Shown: positions 32,110-44,398 of the stretch, in pieces | Position numbering within the stretch: position 1 is the first letter of the stretch | Layout: the number at the start of each line of letters is the position of its first letter | Assembly: GCF_029784165.1 (NCBI RefSeq) | Contig: NC_073696.1 | Span: 2,480,001-2,544,000, forward strand | Reading direction: 5' to 3' | Length of the DNA stretch: 64,000 nt | Source of the DNA: Wyeomyia smithii | Taxonomy: Eukaryota; Arthropoda; Insecta; Diptera; Culicidae | Notes under the pieces: model-generated | Databases searched by the model: none | The model's input: only the letters and a program-made list of their open reading frames with translations | Told to the model about the DNA's origin: nothing | Program-made: the position numbers and the translations under genes

Positions 32110-33990
32110 CAATTTTCCAATTTGCAGATACCTCGGGATCTTGTAGAGCTACGAATGATCAAAGTCATTTGAATCGGGATAGATTTACTCTTTTGAGTGG
32201 AGCAACGCGTGTTTGAGATGCTAGGAATTGAACGTTTACGAAACGAAATTCGCAACCTTCGACAGTTGAGCAATAAAATCATAACATTAAGCTGCAATAT
32301 CCATTGGAACTTCACCATCCCATGCACACGGAAAAAACCATAATCGTTGCATTAACATTTTTTCTTTGATGGTTATTATTGGAATCAACCCCAAAGGATC
32401 GAACAACTAAGAGATCTCTGAGAATATAGAACGCTTTATAGTTGGACCATTCCGTCGTCGAATTTCAAAATCAAAGCAAAACTGATAGGATTCGGGTTCC
32501 CACGAGATACCAAGAGTCATCACCGTTTCGTTGGTATCAAATTTTTTCTCGATGATTAGGTGCCTAATTCTTCCGATGACACCTTTGAGAACTGGCAATT
32601 GATTGGAGGGCCACTTTCGTAACAGTTCACTCAATTCTGCTCTCAATGGAATAGCTTCCGCGAATAATTTGGCACCGCCAATGAAATCGTCCACGTACAT
32701 AGAACAGTGATTTCCAACCTTTTTGGCTTCGTGGCCCCCAAGAGATTTTCAGATACGGGTTTGTAGTTTGTAGTCAAAATTGTTTCCCGTCTTGATTCTA
32801 ATACGCAGAAAAGTTTGAGATGACCCGTCAAATTTACCAAGAGCTTCGCGGCCACTTTAAATAAGCCTCGTGACCCCCTGCCGGCCGTGGACCCCCGGTT
32901 GTGAACCACTGATGAAGAAGCTCTTCTGAAGAGCAGGCTCTCAAGCGGGTGTGCATTGCCTTCATCGGCAGCTAATGGCTTCAGCGTGCGCGTAGCAAGA
33001 AACGGGGACTGAGCTAACGTTTCGCATACGTTTCGACTGGTTCTATCGAATTGAATCGCCACAAAGCTCTTTGGTATGATATGTCATCCAAATGGAACTG
33101 AAATTATTCGAAATCGAAGCATTATTGACAGGAGGTCATCCTGCACCACAGGACTTACTAACAGTGCTTCATTAAGAGACGAGCTTGTGGAGGTCATGGC
33201 CGATGCGTACTTTGGTCGTTGTGCTGGTTTCTTCAACGTCCGGATGATGTGGAAGGTAACATATTTTAGGCGGTTGCACGCCGTCCTGTCGAAAAAGTCG
33301 CATGTGCCTGATAGAGATGGTACTCCTCACATAGCTTGGGATCACATTTTGATCAACTTGATAATAAAACCAATTCATTGAATTTAGAGCGACGGGGCTG
33401 ACGTGCTTTATAGATTTATTGAGGCATAATCGCATATCATTGACCAGACTTAGGCGATCAGCTGCATTCATTCGTTCGAATTTGGCAAACTTTATCTCAC
33501 AAGTATAATATTTGTTAGATTAATTCTCGACCGCGGTTTTGTTCACTGGTTTTGGTTGAAAAATTTTGCGACTTGGCAAAACATGAAAGAAGCGATTTAC
33601 GGAACAGCTTGTTTGTGGTTTACAGAAATAGATTCGAGAACACGAATACGAGAGTCTAGGAATGCAATGAGCGCTGAATATGATGGATTCTCAATCGTTG
33701 AGCCATGAACCTCCCTTTTCTCGAGAGCTTCAACTGGAAGGTGAGCACAAAGTAGTGTACAAGAATAATACTCCATGCATCCACTGGCTCTCCAAGATGC
33801 CGTAGTCTGTGGCGTTCAAATTTGTCGACAATCATATGCAACGTTAAAGCAGTTTCCTTTCGCACCCGTTGAATCTCTATCAATGCACACTGATGACGCT
33901 TTTTAATTAATAATCTTTAGCATACCTGAAAACTGCGGATTGAAGGTAGTGAAACTTCTGGATTGCCGGTACGTCCTGGTTAACATGTAT
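32110..33990 (-). pseudogene. BEL/Pao retrotransposon remnant
   Basis: Minus-strand fragments in BEL order: a Gag piece at 33883-33656 (LGEPVDAWSIILVHYF), an RT piece at about 33471-33172 (CYLPHHPDVEETSTTTKVRI), a further RT stretch near 33062-32930 ending in DEGNAHPLES, and MYVDDFIGGAK with SNQLPVLKG, TLGISWEP at 32700-32407. Frameshifts, stops and deletions (protease, most of Gag, RNase H, integrase) are evident, and a hAT-like MITE splits the RT just before YVDD. Non-functional. Confidence 0.8.
32705..32911. mobile_element. hAT-like MITE, 207 bp
   Basis: Ends CAGTGATTTCCAACC (32705) and, as complement, CAGTGGTTCACAACC (to 32911); CAGTGGTTCTCAACC-type ends are typical of hAT elements. Flanking octamers ACATAGAA and ATGAAGAA agree at only 5 of 8 positions, so the target duplication is decayed or not real. 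The interior has no coding capacity. It interrupts the BEL/Pao RT frame. Confidence 0.75.
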
Positions 33991-34370
33991 TAACACGAGA
34001 AATGTAACGATTTTGACACCCCCTCCAAAATATTAGGCCTTGTTTGACAAAAAAATTTGCAGCAGCAGTTAAAAGTGTTCACATGTGCTTTGCAAACGAA
34101 GCGATGCCGGAAAATCTATTCACACTCCTGTGCGCAATAGCGTTCCATTGGCAAGCGTAATAACCCAGCGTTGGCTTGCAAATCACAATCCTGGTCACGG
34201 CAGCTATTTGTTGGGACCAGCTGCGAATGGATGCAAAATTGGGGGGAAACGCTACTAATTTCATCACAAAATTTATTTTACGTCTAGTCTTGTGATTGAT
34301 GGTACAATTTTAACTGGGCAATAAATACACGAGTGCTCTTTATAGAGACGACCGAACGATAACCTTCTTA
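33991..34370. other. Unassigned
   Basis: No gene or recognisable repeat seen. Confidence 0.4.
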
Positions 34371-34538
34371 GCGTGAAACCTCATTGAATCCAATAATGGC
34401 CGACTTCGGGTCACCACTTCGAATTTTCAAAAGCACACGACTCGGAAATACTCATTGTGTTCCCTATGAAAATTCTATTTTATGTTTGCTTCACCACAGC
34501 AAGAGGTTGGCCATTTTTGGATTCAATGAGGTTTCACC
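34371..34538. mobile_element. PIF/Harbinger-like MITE, about 168 bp
   Basis: Inverted ends GTGAAACCTCATTGAATCCA (34373-34392) and its complement (34518-34537) extend about 29 bp with one or two mismatches. TTA flanks both sides (34368-34370 and 34539-34541), the 3-bp duplication typical of PIF/Harbinger elements. Confidence 0.75.
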
Positions 34539-34671
34539 TTAATCGATCTAGTTTTACACCGCAGTATTATAAAATATCCATAATATTGAGCTACAACGTG
34601 TCTTTTTTAGAAATATTTTTCGGGTTCGATTGTCGGGCTGATTCACTGTTTTTTTTTAATATTTTTCAAAT

Positions 34672-36395
34672 GTGCATTTCGAAGAGGAACGTTTGCAATC
34701 AAAACTTGACATGCTTTCCAGTTGGTGTCGACGAAATAAACTGACTAGAAGTATGAACAAATGTGTAGTAATTACGAACAAGGACGTTGTGAAATCTATA
34801 AGTAATTTGAACAGTTCTGGGCCTGATTGCAATTCGGTTGTCTTTTGGAAAACTGCCATGAGGCTCTAAGATCTCCAGTGACATGCCTGCTCGAAAGTTT
34901 TGGAAGCTGTAGTATACGACAATGTAATGTTCTGCATGAAAAGCTCACCGTGGTTCACACGCCGGCAAATCTGAGACGACTAACCTTCTGGAGTTCACAT
35001 CATTTTGGATCAAAATTTTCAAGTCAATGTGGTTTATATGAACTTAAAAGATGCATTCGATCGTGTTGATCACAGTATAGTGTGTGCGATAAATTAGGTG
35101 CTTTCTAAGATTTGGATGGTAGCATGGATTAGTTAGTATCTACATGATCGCAAAACTGGCATGCCAAATCTTTTGGAATTCATAACTTTTACTTTGACTG
35201 TAATGGACAACGGCAACCACGTAGAAGCTCTTTATACGGACTTTAGCAAGGCATTTGACAGAATCGACATACCTTTATTGCTCTTCAAGCTCGAAAAATA
35301 CGGAATGGAAACAAAATTTTTGGTATGGGTTCAGTCATACTTAACAAAACGAACACAAATATTCCGCTTTCAAAATTGCTTTTCAAAACCCAATAGAAAT
35401 GAATTCCGGGGTTCATCAATGTTCCCACCTAGGCCCCTTCTTTTAAGTTTATACGTGAATGACATTTCCTTTCTTCTTAAATCAATACATGTGCTTGTAT
35501 ATGCTGATGACATGAAGCTCTTTATAGAAATAATCAATGCAGAAGACTTCGGAATATTCCAAAATGAAATTAATATATTCTAAACCTGGTGCAACAAAAG
35601 TCTATTGCAACTCAACATTAAAAAATTTAATTCAATAACCTTCAGCAGAAAAACAGTAACACCATAAACAGACATTTTCTTTGGAAACCAACCAGTAGAA
35701 AAATGCAAAATCATGAGGGACCTAGGCGTAGTCTTAGACTCCAAACTTACATTCATAGAACATTATAACACAATAATCAACAAAGCAAATAGTATGGTGG
35801 GCTTTATAAAACGCTTCGGCCATAATTTTCAAGACCCATAAACAATCAAACTATTATATAATACATACGTCCGACCAGTTCTGGAATATTATGGTATTGT
35901 ATGGAATCCCTATATTGTAACACATGAAGAACGCATGGAATCTGTTCTAAAACAATTTCTTGTGTACGCGCTTCGTAAGCTAAATAGGACAGCATTTTCC
36001 TTGCCATCATATGAAACACACTGCATGCTTATGGATATACAAGCACTTGAAAACGCCGCGAACTTTCAATGCTTTACTTTATCAATGACATTATTTCTCA
36101 ACGCGTGCAATCTTCTAAATTATTATCACAACTAAATTTTTATGCACCCAGTCGTCAATTAAGAAATCGTAAAATATTTTCGGAAAGCTCTCACAGAACT
36201 AACTACTCAAAAAATGGCCCAATAAAACGCATGATGCGTCACTATAATCAGCACTGCGAAAATATCGACATCACTATGGGCAGAAATCAAATCAAAAAAC
36301 GACTAACTACTGGAAATAATGTATAGAATATAAGAAAACATTGTATTATTATAACTGTAGTCTATATTTGCTTAAAGGAAATAAATAAATTACTA
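34672..36395 (+). pseudogene. Decayed Jockey/CR1-group LINE pieces
   Basis: Three or more fragments on the plus strand. 34672-34800 encodes a post-catalytic stretch (LDMLSSWCRRNKL...NKCVVIT). 35030-35130 resembles the RT palm start (LKDAFDRVDH). 35161-36330 gives a longer piece: LYTDFSKAFDRIDI, YADDMKLF near 35500, a stop, then MRDLGVVLDSKLTF, YVRPVLEYYGIVWNP. It ends in an AAATAAATAAA tail near 36380. Order and frames are scrambled; no function is expected. Confidence 0.75.
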
Positions 36396-36424
36396 GTGTT
36401 TGTACGTAAAATTGGGTGCATCCC

Positions 36425-36620
36425 AGTTCAGCTGGTTTCGTGATAACTCCGGAGTACTTCAAGGCAGTATTTTAGGACCGCTATTATTTCGATTTTATTT
36501 ATGATTTTATCGGACTGTTGCTGTCTGACACGAGACTGTTGCTGTACGAAGACGATATCAAAATCTCCAAGCTAATTCAAGATAATGACGACTGCACCGG
36601 ACTCCAAGAGCCGCCTTAAT
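36425..36620 (+). pseudogene. LINE RT scrap
   Basis: Forward translation gives SGVLQGSILGPLLF, the conserved RT motif before the catalytic box, then stops and a frame change. A separate LINE fragment. Confidence 0.6.
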
Positions 36621-37440
36621 CATATGCCGATTATTATCCCTAAGTACTTCGTAACAAGTTTTAATCGAAAAAAAAATCCTCTGATATATGATTATTACAT
36701 CGCTGCGCTAGCAGTAATTTGACACGCTGCTACGTTGTCACTGAACTTTGTGTTATATTGGCCGTTAAACCTAATTTTGGGCACCATTTTTTATCGATTT
36801 TCAATAAATCCTACCGACAACTCGGTCTGATTATAACAACTGAATCTGCCTGTGCCGTGTGACATATTACAAAAATTGGACCTAACCTGCTACGGAGACA
36901 CCCCGATACGCTGCTACCCTAAGGCGACCACCGTTCGCTGGGTTGCAGCGTATGTTCAATCCACTTCGATTCCGCGTTGAAAATCCAATTCTCAAGCCAC
37001 CAAACGCAGATCATGTTTTCCAGTCAACCATTAACAAACCATTGCAGCTCACGCGTCGTCTCCGTAGATGTGCACGGAGTTGACGTTTGTGAGTTGCAGA
37101 TTCTACTTTTCGTAGATTTGACTTGACCACCAGATGTTCTGGAGACCCACAAAGACACCTTAAGCTTTCTTGATTCGGGTTTCTATATCACTCTTGGTAC
37201 CACAGTTTGGCGTTATCTGGGTACTAAGATATTGGGAAAATTGTACCTACTCAACCTTTATTTTTCTCTATTGGCTTAGTCTTTGTGACGTTGACTCTGA
37301 GACCTGCTTCCTTGGAGCTTTCAATGAAGACATCAAGCTTGCTTTGCATGTCTGTTCGTCGTTGGGCTAGTGAGACAACATCGTTGGTCAGGTCAAGATC
37401 GCTGAGGTGCTTCATCGTTAAGCCTCGTAATCTTTTTTTT
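36621..37440 (-). pseudogene. RTE-like RT C-terminal fragment
   Basis: In the last ~200 bp the minus strand reads DVVSLAQRRTDMQSKLD...EAGLRVNVTKTK, the region around and behind the RT catalytic box in RTE-type LINEs, with the ADD itself degraded. Downstream frames to about 36900 are broken. 36621-36890 shows nothing recognisable. Confidence 0.6.
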
Positions 37441-37464
37441 TTTTTTATTGTTCATAAGTCTTCG

Positions 37465-38860
37465 AAAAAAAGTAGGAGGGTGTTATTCAAGACACGACCG
37501 CATGACGTTGAGTACCGTATTCTTAAAAAAAAAAAAAATATTCCATTGAAGCAAATAGTAGAGGGAATTGCAACGCTTCTTTTACAAAACTTCTGTAACA
37601 AAATTTCGAGGCTCCAAAAGGTACCAGTTTCCGATTATTCTCGTCCAGAATTCCAGCCATTTTAGTATTTTGCAGTAGCCATTCATTACTAACAGCCACC
37701 AGCATAACGGGTGAAACCGGCACGAGATGACCGGTACTATTTTGTCTTTCCTCCTTTCAGCTGCTAACACCTAGCGCTGCCGTGAAATTAACATCAACAT
37801 AAACATGCATTTTTGCAAGGTTTTTTCCGCTAGCAACAGCAATTGTAAAACATAAAATTCAACTAACCGCTTCTATTATAAAACTGGGAGGCACCAAAAG
37901 GTGCCAGTTGCCGATTTCTTGTTTACTGGTTTCAGTCCAGAATTACAGCCATTTTAGTATTTTGCAGTAACCACCAGCATCACGGGTCAAACCGGCACGA
38001 GATGACCGGTACTATTTTGTTTTTCCTCCTTCTAGCTGCTAACACCGAGCGTCCGTATGTATCCGGTACGGTTTAATAATGAAACTGATGGGGTGAAATG
38101 TTCGAACGATACGTTTTATACCAAGGCTTCGTCAGATAATTAGAAAAAGGGAGGGGCTACATAGATGATGGAATGGTAGAGACAAATGTTTCTTGAAAGC
38201 TGCGCCGGCCGCTGTCATAATATTAACACCAACACAAACATGCATTTTTGCAAGATTTTTTCCGCTAGCAGCAGCATTTGGTAAAACAGAAAATTCAATT
38301 AGCCGCTTCTGTACCAAAATTTCGAGGCACCAAAAGGTGCCAGTTGCCGATTATAGTTTCCTGGTTAGTCCGTCCAGAATTCCAGCCATTTAAGTGTTTT
38401 GCAGTAGCCATTTACTACTAAAGCCACCAGCATTACGGGTTAAACCGGCACGAGATGACCGGTACTATTTTGTATTTCCTCCTTTCAGCTGCTATCACCT
38501 AGCGTCCGCATGTCACTGGTGCGGTTTTGGAATCAGAATGATGGGGCGCCGGCCGCTGTCGTAAAATTAACACCAACAAAAAGATGCATATTTGCAAGGT
38601 TTTTTCCGCTAGCAGCAGCATAAACATCGGAAACAGAAAGTGACAACAACAATAACAACAAAGTCAGATCGATTGTATCCGTTAGTGTCGACTGTGCTTG
38701 GGAAGAGAGGTAGTGATTGGCTGCACGGTATGATTTAGACAATCGATATTAATTACCAATTTTTCAATAGTGTATCTCAAACAATAGTTTGTTTTTGTTA
38801 CATAAATTTAGCCGTAAAAGAATTTCTGATCGATTGATGCCAAAACCTCGAAAACCTGAT
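37465..38860 (-). repeat. Family D repeat, copy 1
   Basis: Begins AGGAGGGTGTTATTCAAGACACGACCGCA, aligning with the family A end, and matches 63065-64000. Internally a unit containing CCAAAAGGTGCCAG...GACCGGTACTATTTTGT...TCCTCCTTTCAGCTGCTA occurs three times (about 37600-37760, 37890-38060, 38325-38500). GGCACCAAAAGGTGCC forms a perfect 6-bp stem (near 37891 and 38327). It ends in a CCAAT-like stretch related to family A (GTGCTTGGGAAG near 38691). No protein is supported. Confidence 0.75.
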
Positions 38861-38984
38861 TATAGATGACTGCAAAATAAGCGCTCAAAACCTGACCACT
38901 TTTCTCTGGTTTTCCCTGGTTGAATTACTAGATTTTCAAATTCAGGGGCCTAACTTCGATATAGACGTTAGTCAACGTCAAAAA

Positions 38985-39864
38985 AAATCACAGGTGGGTT
39001 GTGTGCAAAGCCACGACCGCAAGGTTGAAGTAGAATACTTTTACAAGAAAGATAACCCGGCTGCTTGCGTGTCAGTCATTTTGAAATCGGATTTGTTCCG
39101 TATATACCGCTTGTTAAGCACAGTATCAACAAATCGTAATAAACATCACACTGCTGTGCATTTGCAGCAGCATCAAACCTCATTTGCAGTTAATTAAAAA
39201 CCATCCATTATGCTCTTCCAAAAACATTTAGTAGCCTTGAAAAAGGCCAATTGCTGCAATTACAATTTTCATTCAATTATTGCATAAATGCCTCATGGTC
39301 AGATATACCCGCTGCAACTGCTACGTCCGTAGCCATGTCATAGTTGTGGTAACGCTGCCCCTGCCTCAGCTGGCCCAGCTGCTTCCGATGCTGAGATCCG
39401 CTGCAACTAGTGTGCTATCCGCTATCGCTGGTATCCACTGCACTGCTACTGCTGCTGCTAAGGGATGACTGCTGTTGTCGCTGTGTAGAACTATTATGAG
39501 TGGCTTCGGTTGAAACAGGCTCTTATATAGGCCAAATAGCATATTCTTAATAGCAAGGTATATGATTCTGTCGACCGTGCTTGGGAAGCAATCATATAAC
39601 GACCAGAGGTCGAATTTTTCGTTTCGACAAGGCTTGACTATTTTCAATAGTACAATAGTGTGAATAATAAAATTACAATTATCTTCATTTGGGAAGAATC
39701 TTAGAAGACACAATCTATTGCTGCAAGAACGAAGGAAATCCATCGAATACTAACCGATTTATTAGCATTTGAAATTGGACATATTTTTCACTTTTTTCGG
39801 TTTTAGATTTTCATTTCACATCCCTATGTAGCCGAACTTCCTGAGAGAAGTATTCTACTTCAAA
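38985..39864 (-). repeat. Family A, copy 4 (most complete)
   Basis: Uninterrupted copy from CACAGGTGGGTTGTGTG to TATTCTACTTCAAAA. Contains hairpin GCCTTGAAAAAGGC (39234-39247), CTG-rich body, TATA-like TCTTATATAG (39521-39530) and the CCAAT region. It is the reference for placing the MITE in copy 1 and the LINE in copy 2. Confidence 0.8.
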
Positions 39865-40496
39865 ATTTTACACTACAAACAAAAACAAAAAGACTAACGC
39901 CTTTCCCCTTTCCTGGGAAAATACAACAAACCCAATCAATCATATCTCTGTCATCATATATATTATTTCGTAATGTCGCTAACGGTCGGTATTATACTGC
40001 ATCTGGGGCATTTTGCCCCAAGAGATTAAAAAGCCTATGAATAGGAAAACTTGTAGCGTTCTTGTGTAACAGTCATTACAAATCAAACAATTTTATTGTT
40101 TTATCCTATCGCCATAGTAAGAGCGTTATGGTGCGGAACGCCGTTTTTCTAATGTGAGGAATAATGAAAATATATGAAAACGCAACGCTTCTCCCTTGCT
40201 ATGTCATCGACCTTAGTAGGGTAAACACTCCTATAATAGAGATAATATCAATTGTGGTTGTACTGTAATGAAGTTAACGATATTAAGGCAAATTAACCGA
40301 TTACAGTATGTTCATTTGGTGTTTACTATTAATATGAGCTCAAAATGACGTCTTTATTTGGTAAATCACTCAGAAAAATACTTTTAAACCAATTAATTCG
40401 TTATGGCTAACCACTTTCAACATATATATTTTGAAAGTTCTCATCATCATGGAATATTCTCTTCATCATGAAGTGTTTCCATCATGATCATCATAA
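39865..40496. other. Unassigned
   Basis: AT-rich; nothing recognised. Confidence 0.4.
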
Positions 40497-40617
40497 TCAC
40501 GCACACGTACACCACACGCACACCATGCGTACATTGGGCTTGCACGCATGCATCATACATACATACATCATGCACATATACGCCTTGCACACACACACGT
40601 CATGCACACATACACCA
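40497..40617. repeat. CA-rich microsatellite
   Basis: Irregular CACACG/CATACA repeats, about 120 bp; they generate His/Thr-rich open frames that are not genes. Confidence 0.85.
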
Positions 40618-40940
40618 TGGACAACTCGAAATTTTGCATTTTGGAAGGCAAACGATGCCGAATATTGTAAATTTTCCTCCCACGACACCCCGTTTTTTAG
40701 GGGTTTCAAACGATCCAGAGTTATAAGTAATAGTGCTACAACACAAATCGAAATTTCTCAAATAGTTAGTAGATAATGAAAATTACGTTTTAACTTGTAT
40801 ACCGTGCTCATAATATTCGCATAATAGACCCAAACATGTTAAATGATGATTGGGAAATCTTAGTTTAGTTTTCTTGAAAATTAAATTCTCGACGCTAATT
40901 TTCAAACGCATTTTTCTCGAAACTATGCGTTTCTAGTTGT
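40618..40940. mobile_element. Diverged relative of the MITE at 69-445
   Basis: Shares AAATTTTGCATTTT, GGCAAACGATGC, CGTGCTCATAATAT and CGCATAATAGACC in the same order. Its outer terminal repeats are incomplete (left end replaced by CA repeats, right end stops at TTGTGCCA). Confidence 0.75.
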
Positions 40941-41762
40941 GCCACGAAACGATAATATATTTGATACAATATAACAGACTTTAATTCAACACATCGACTA
41001 AGAAGAGCATCAATTAAGAAAAAATGCAATCAGAACTTTTCGTGCTCTTTTATGCAGATATGACATTTAGATGAGGACTTATGGTATATCATGTGCGGGA
41101 CCTTTTAGACACAGTTCAGACCTTTTGTTTCGGTAAACTGTTGTACCTTTTATAAATCTTTGTTTATGCAACGAAAATGATGAGAATTAAAAGTTAGAAT
41201 TATTTTGCCTTTTATTACATCCCTTAGGAGAGTTCAAAAGTTATGCTTATATTACATGCACGACAATATATAAATTTCATCATTTTCGCAGTATTAAATC
41301 CAAGGCAAATTAGACATGAGAGCATACGGAATAAATAAATGGTTCGATTTCTCCTACCTCTAGTAGAAGGCCCTTCTCCAGCGTCCCAACCAGAGGTTGG
41401 ACACGTGTTACCTCTGGCTGCTTTTACATTGACCTCCGTACTGGTACTTGGTTTCTTCGATGCACTTCCCCCATGCTGGTCCTTCGCGCGTTTCCGAGCA
41501 TCACGCTTGTATTTGGCGTTCATATATTTAGACATAGCACTGAATACACTTCCGATGGATTTTTCAATAAATGCAATAAATGCACTCGTAGTATCTTACC
41601 CGAGAATAATAAAACACTTCCAAGAAATGTTGCACTAGTGAAAAACAATTCCCACGTGTTGTAACGTGCTGGAGCACGAAATCTATGTCTGTGATAGGGA
41701 ACCTTCACGTTCACGAGGCATGACTGGAGAAACGCGTCTAATAATGCGGTAAAATTTTTAAT
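40941..41762. other. Unassigned; one low-support open frame
   Basis: A minus-strand frame at 41535-41224 (103 codons) encodes a basic, Ser/Thr/Gly-rich peptide that I do not recognise (KYKRDARKRAKDQHGG near its start). Its GC content is higher than its surroundings. It could be a worn transposase piece or an exon; nothing decides this. Confidence 0.3.
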
Positions 41763-42814
41763 GTCTTTTTGTGCAAATTATTGTACTCAGACAAAAACCT
41801 GTTTTGAATTGGATGAATTTTTAGTGAATAAACGTTAACCGTTTGTTATTCAAAGTTGGTCATGCTGATCGCAGCCTTTGCGCTGCCCCTACAGTGGGGG
41901 GATTACTAAATAAAGTAAAAATTGGACAACTACAACAGAATTTGATTGCATCCCGCACAGAATGTCTGCTTGTGTTGATGCCAGAAAATTATTAACCTTC
42001 AATTATTTTTTTATTTGCCTACAAAAAAGCATTTTGCTGTTCAAAATCGGTTGCTAATTACAACCTTTGAGCTGCCCCAACATTGGGGGAATTAAGATAC
42101 ACGGACAACATGCACTGTGGAAGCTTTTTCACATTCAGTGAATTAGACGGGTGCGACAAATTTAAATTGCTAGGATGCAACCCAGAATACTTGCTTGCGT
42201 TGACAAAAATTATTAACTTTCAATGACTTGTTTATTTTCCTTCAAAAAGGCATTTTGATTTCCAAAATTGGATTTCCTGATGGCAATCTTCATGCTGACC
42301 CAACACGGGGGGAATAATGGCTGTCTGGCGACACACGCTGAGAAAAACCGCGCTGCTCCTGAGACGTGGTAACCAACCACAGGGCTAGTGCTACTGCTAA
42401 GGAAGGACGACTGCTGTTGTCGCTGTCTAGAACTATTATGAGCGGCTCCGGCTGAAACAGGCTCTTATATAGGCCAAATAGCATGTTTTCAATTGCAAGG
42501 TATATGATCCTGTCGACCGTGCTTGGGAAGCAAGCATATAACGACCAATCAGAGGTCGAATTTTTCGTTTTGACAAGGCTTGACTATTTTCAATAGTACA
42601 ATAGTGTGAATAATAAAATTACAATTATCTTATTTTGGGAAGAATCTTAGAAGATTTTCCAATCTATTGCTGCAAGAACGAAGGAAATCCATCGAATACT
42701 AACCGATTTATTAGCATTTGAAATTGGACATATTTTTCACTTTTTTCGGTTTTAGATTTCCATTTCACATCCCTATGTAGCCGAACTTCCTGAGAGAAGT
42801 ATTCTACTTCAAAA
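41763..42814 (-). repeat. Family C plus A repeat, copy 5
   Basis: Same C-A order as 24421-25396 and the longest copy of the C module, starting TTTTTGTGCAAATTATTG. TATA-like CTTATATAGGCC is at about 42473-42484 and CCAAT near 42544. The hairpin is damaged here (CCTTCAAAAAGGC near 42240). Confidence 0.8.
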
Positions 42815-42819
42815 TCGTA

Positions 42820-44398
42820 CAGACATTTCTAATAACTACTTATTCTAAGTCTAAACATTGATTTGGTCATATTAAAATCGTACAGAAACAATATTAAACT
42901 TACGACAACACACTTCGAATGGATTGTTTTGAGCAAAGTTAGTGCGGTATCTGGAAATCCGGAAAAAATCGCTTCGTCGAGTAAGCCTTTGTGGTGCGTT
43001 GAACTGAAATTTACTGAGCAGTTCTGGGCTGTTTAAGTTGTTTTCTAACAGGTCGAAAACGAAGAGACGTTGAAGCATGGTCCTCCTACTTGTTAGAGTT
43101 TGTAGTTGTATAAGAGAGCAACGATGTTCATAGCGTGGCAGTCGTACTGGATCACGGCAGCATACGTAAAGCGAATCGAAGAAACTGACGCTGAATACGT
43201 TCAATTCGGTTGATATGTACAGCATGATAAGGTGCCCACACAATCGCCCCATACTCCAGAATGCTGCGCACAAGAGCACTGAACAGTGATTTCAGACAGT
43301 ATATATCATTGAATTGTTGCGTGTTTCTCTTGATGAACCCAAGTACAGCATAGGCCTTTGCGGTTGTAGCTGAAATATGCTGAGCAAAACTTAACTTGGC
43401 ATCAAGAAGAATGCCTAAATCCTTCACAGTATTGACTCGGTTGATACTGGCTTGTGACATCCTGTAGTCGTACATCATGACATGCTTTTTTTTGCAGAAC
43501 GAAACCACATTACACTTTAGCACGTTTACTTCCATTCCATTAAGAGTGCACCAGCTTAACAAGGTGTCGATATCAGCTTGAATAGCACAGCAGTCAAGAG
43601 CAGATGTTACTACTCGAAAAAATTTGAGATCATCGGCAAACATGTATTTGGGAGATTGTATGGTTGAACATAAGTCGTTCACAAAAAGAATGAACAACAG
43701 AGGTCCAAGGTGGCTTCCTTGAGGCACACCCGAGTGTAACGTAAACGGCAAAGAACACGTTCCACCGATACGTACGTATGCGCTGCGCTCGTTGAGGTAC
43801 GACGATATCCACTTCGTGAGCCAGTCCGGCAGACCCATTTTTCGTAGCTTTGTTACCAGTAGAAGGTGGGGCACTTTATCGAACGCTTTGGCAAAGTCAA
43901 CGTAAATAGCATCGACTTGTTGGCGCTTATCCAATGCGCTAATAAGCAACGAAACATATGCCATCAGGTTAGTAGTCGTCGATCGTTTTTTGACAAAGCC
44001 TTGCTGCCATTCGGAAATAATGTGGTGAACTTTTGAGTAGAGCGAATCGTGAACCAGGCTTTCGAACACTTTCGGTAAGCAGCTCAGTATGGAAATAGCC
44101 CGATAATTTTTAACGTCGTGAATACTACCTGCTTTATGAACGGGAACAATTGCCGCTGATTTCCATGCGCTGGGAAAGCTTCCCTCTGATATTGATCTGT
44201 TGAAAATGATCCTTGCAGGCAATGCAAGCGACTCCGCACAGTTTTTGAAGAAGATAGGTGGTAGACAGTCAGGACCAGCGCCTTTGGAACCATCGATAGA
44301 TTGAAGTTGCATCATCACATCACGAAGCGAAAAGTTGAAAGGTGCCAAACCTAAGTCGACCTGCGGCAAACTATTCAGATACGCTTCAGACGAAGGTG
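42820..44398 (-). pseudogene. Jockey/CR1-group LINE, RT domain, 5'-truncated
   Basis: A 405-codon frame (44369-43152) with KGAGPDCLPP, YRAISILSCLPKVFE, QGFVKKRSTTTNL, YVDFAKAFDKV, GVPQGSHLGPLLF, MFADDLKF (about 43626-43649) and DLGILLDAKLSF. The C-terminal part continues after a frameshift near 43150 in the frame ending 42872. No endonuclease is present, so the copy is truncated at about 44398. The clade is uncertain. Confidence 0.8.

Noticed and set aside
40468..40776. His/Thr-rich frames
   Set aside because: CA-rich microsatellite on both strands.
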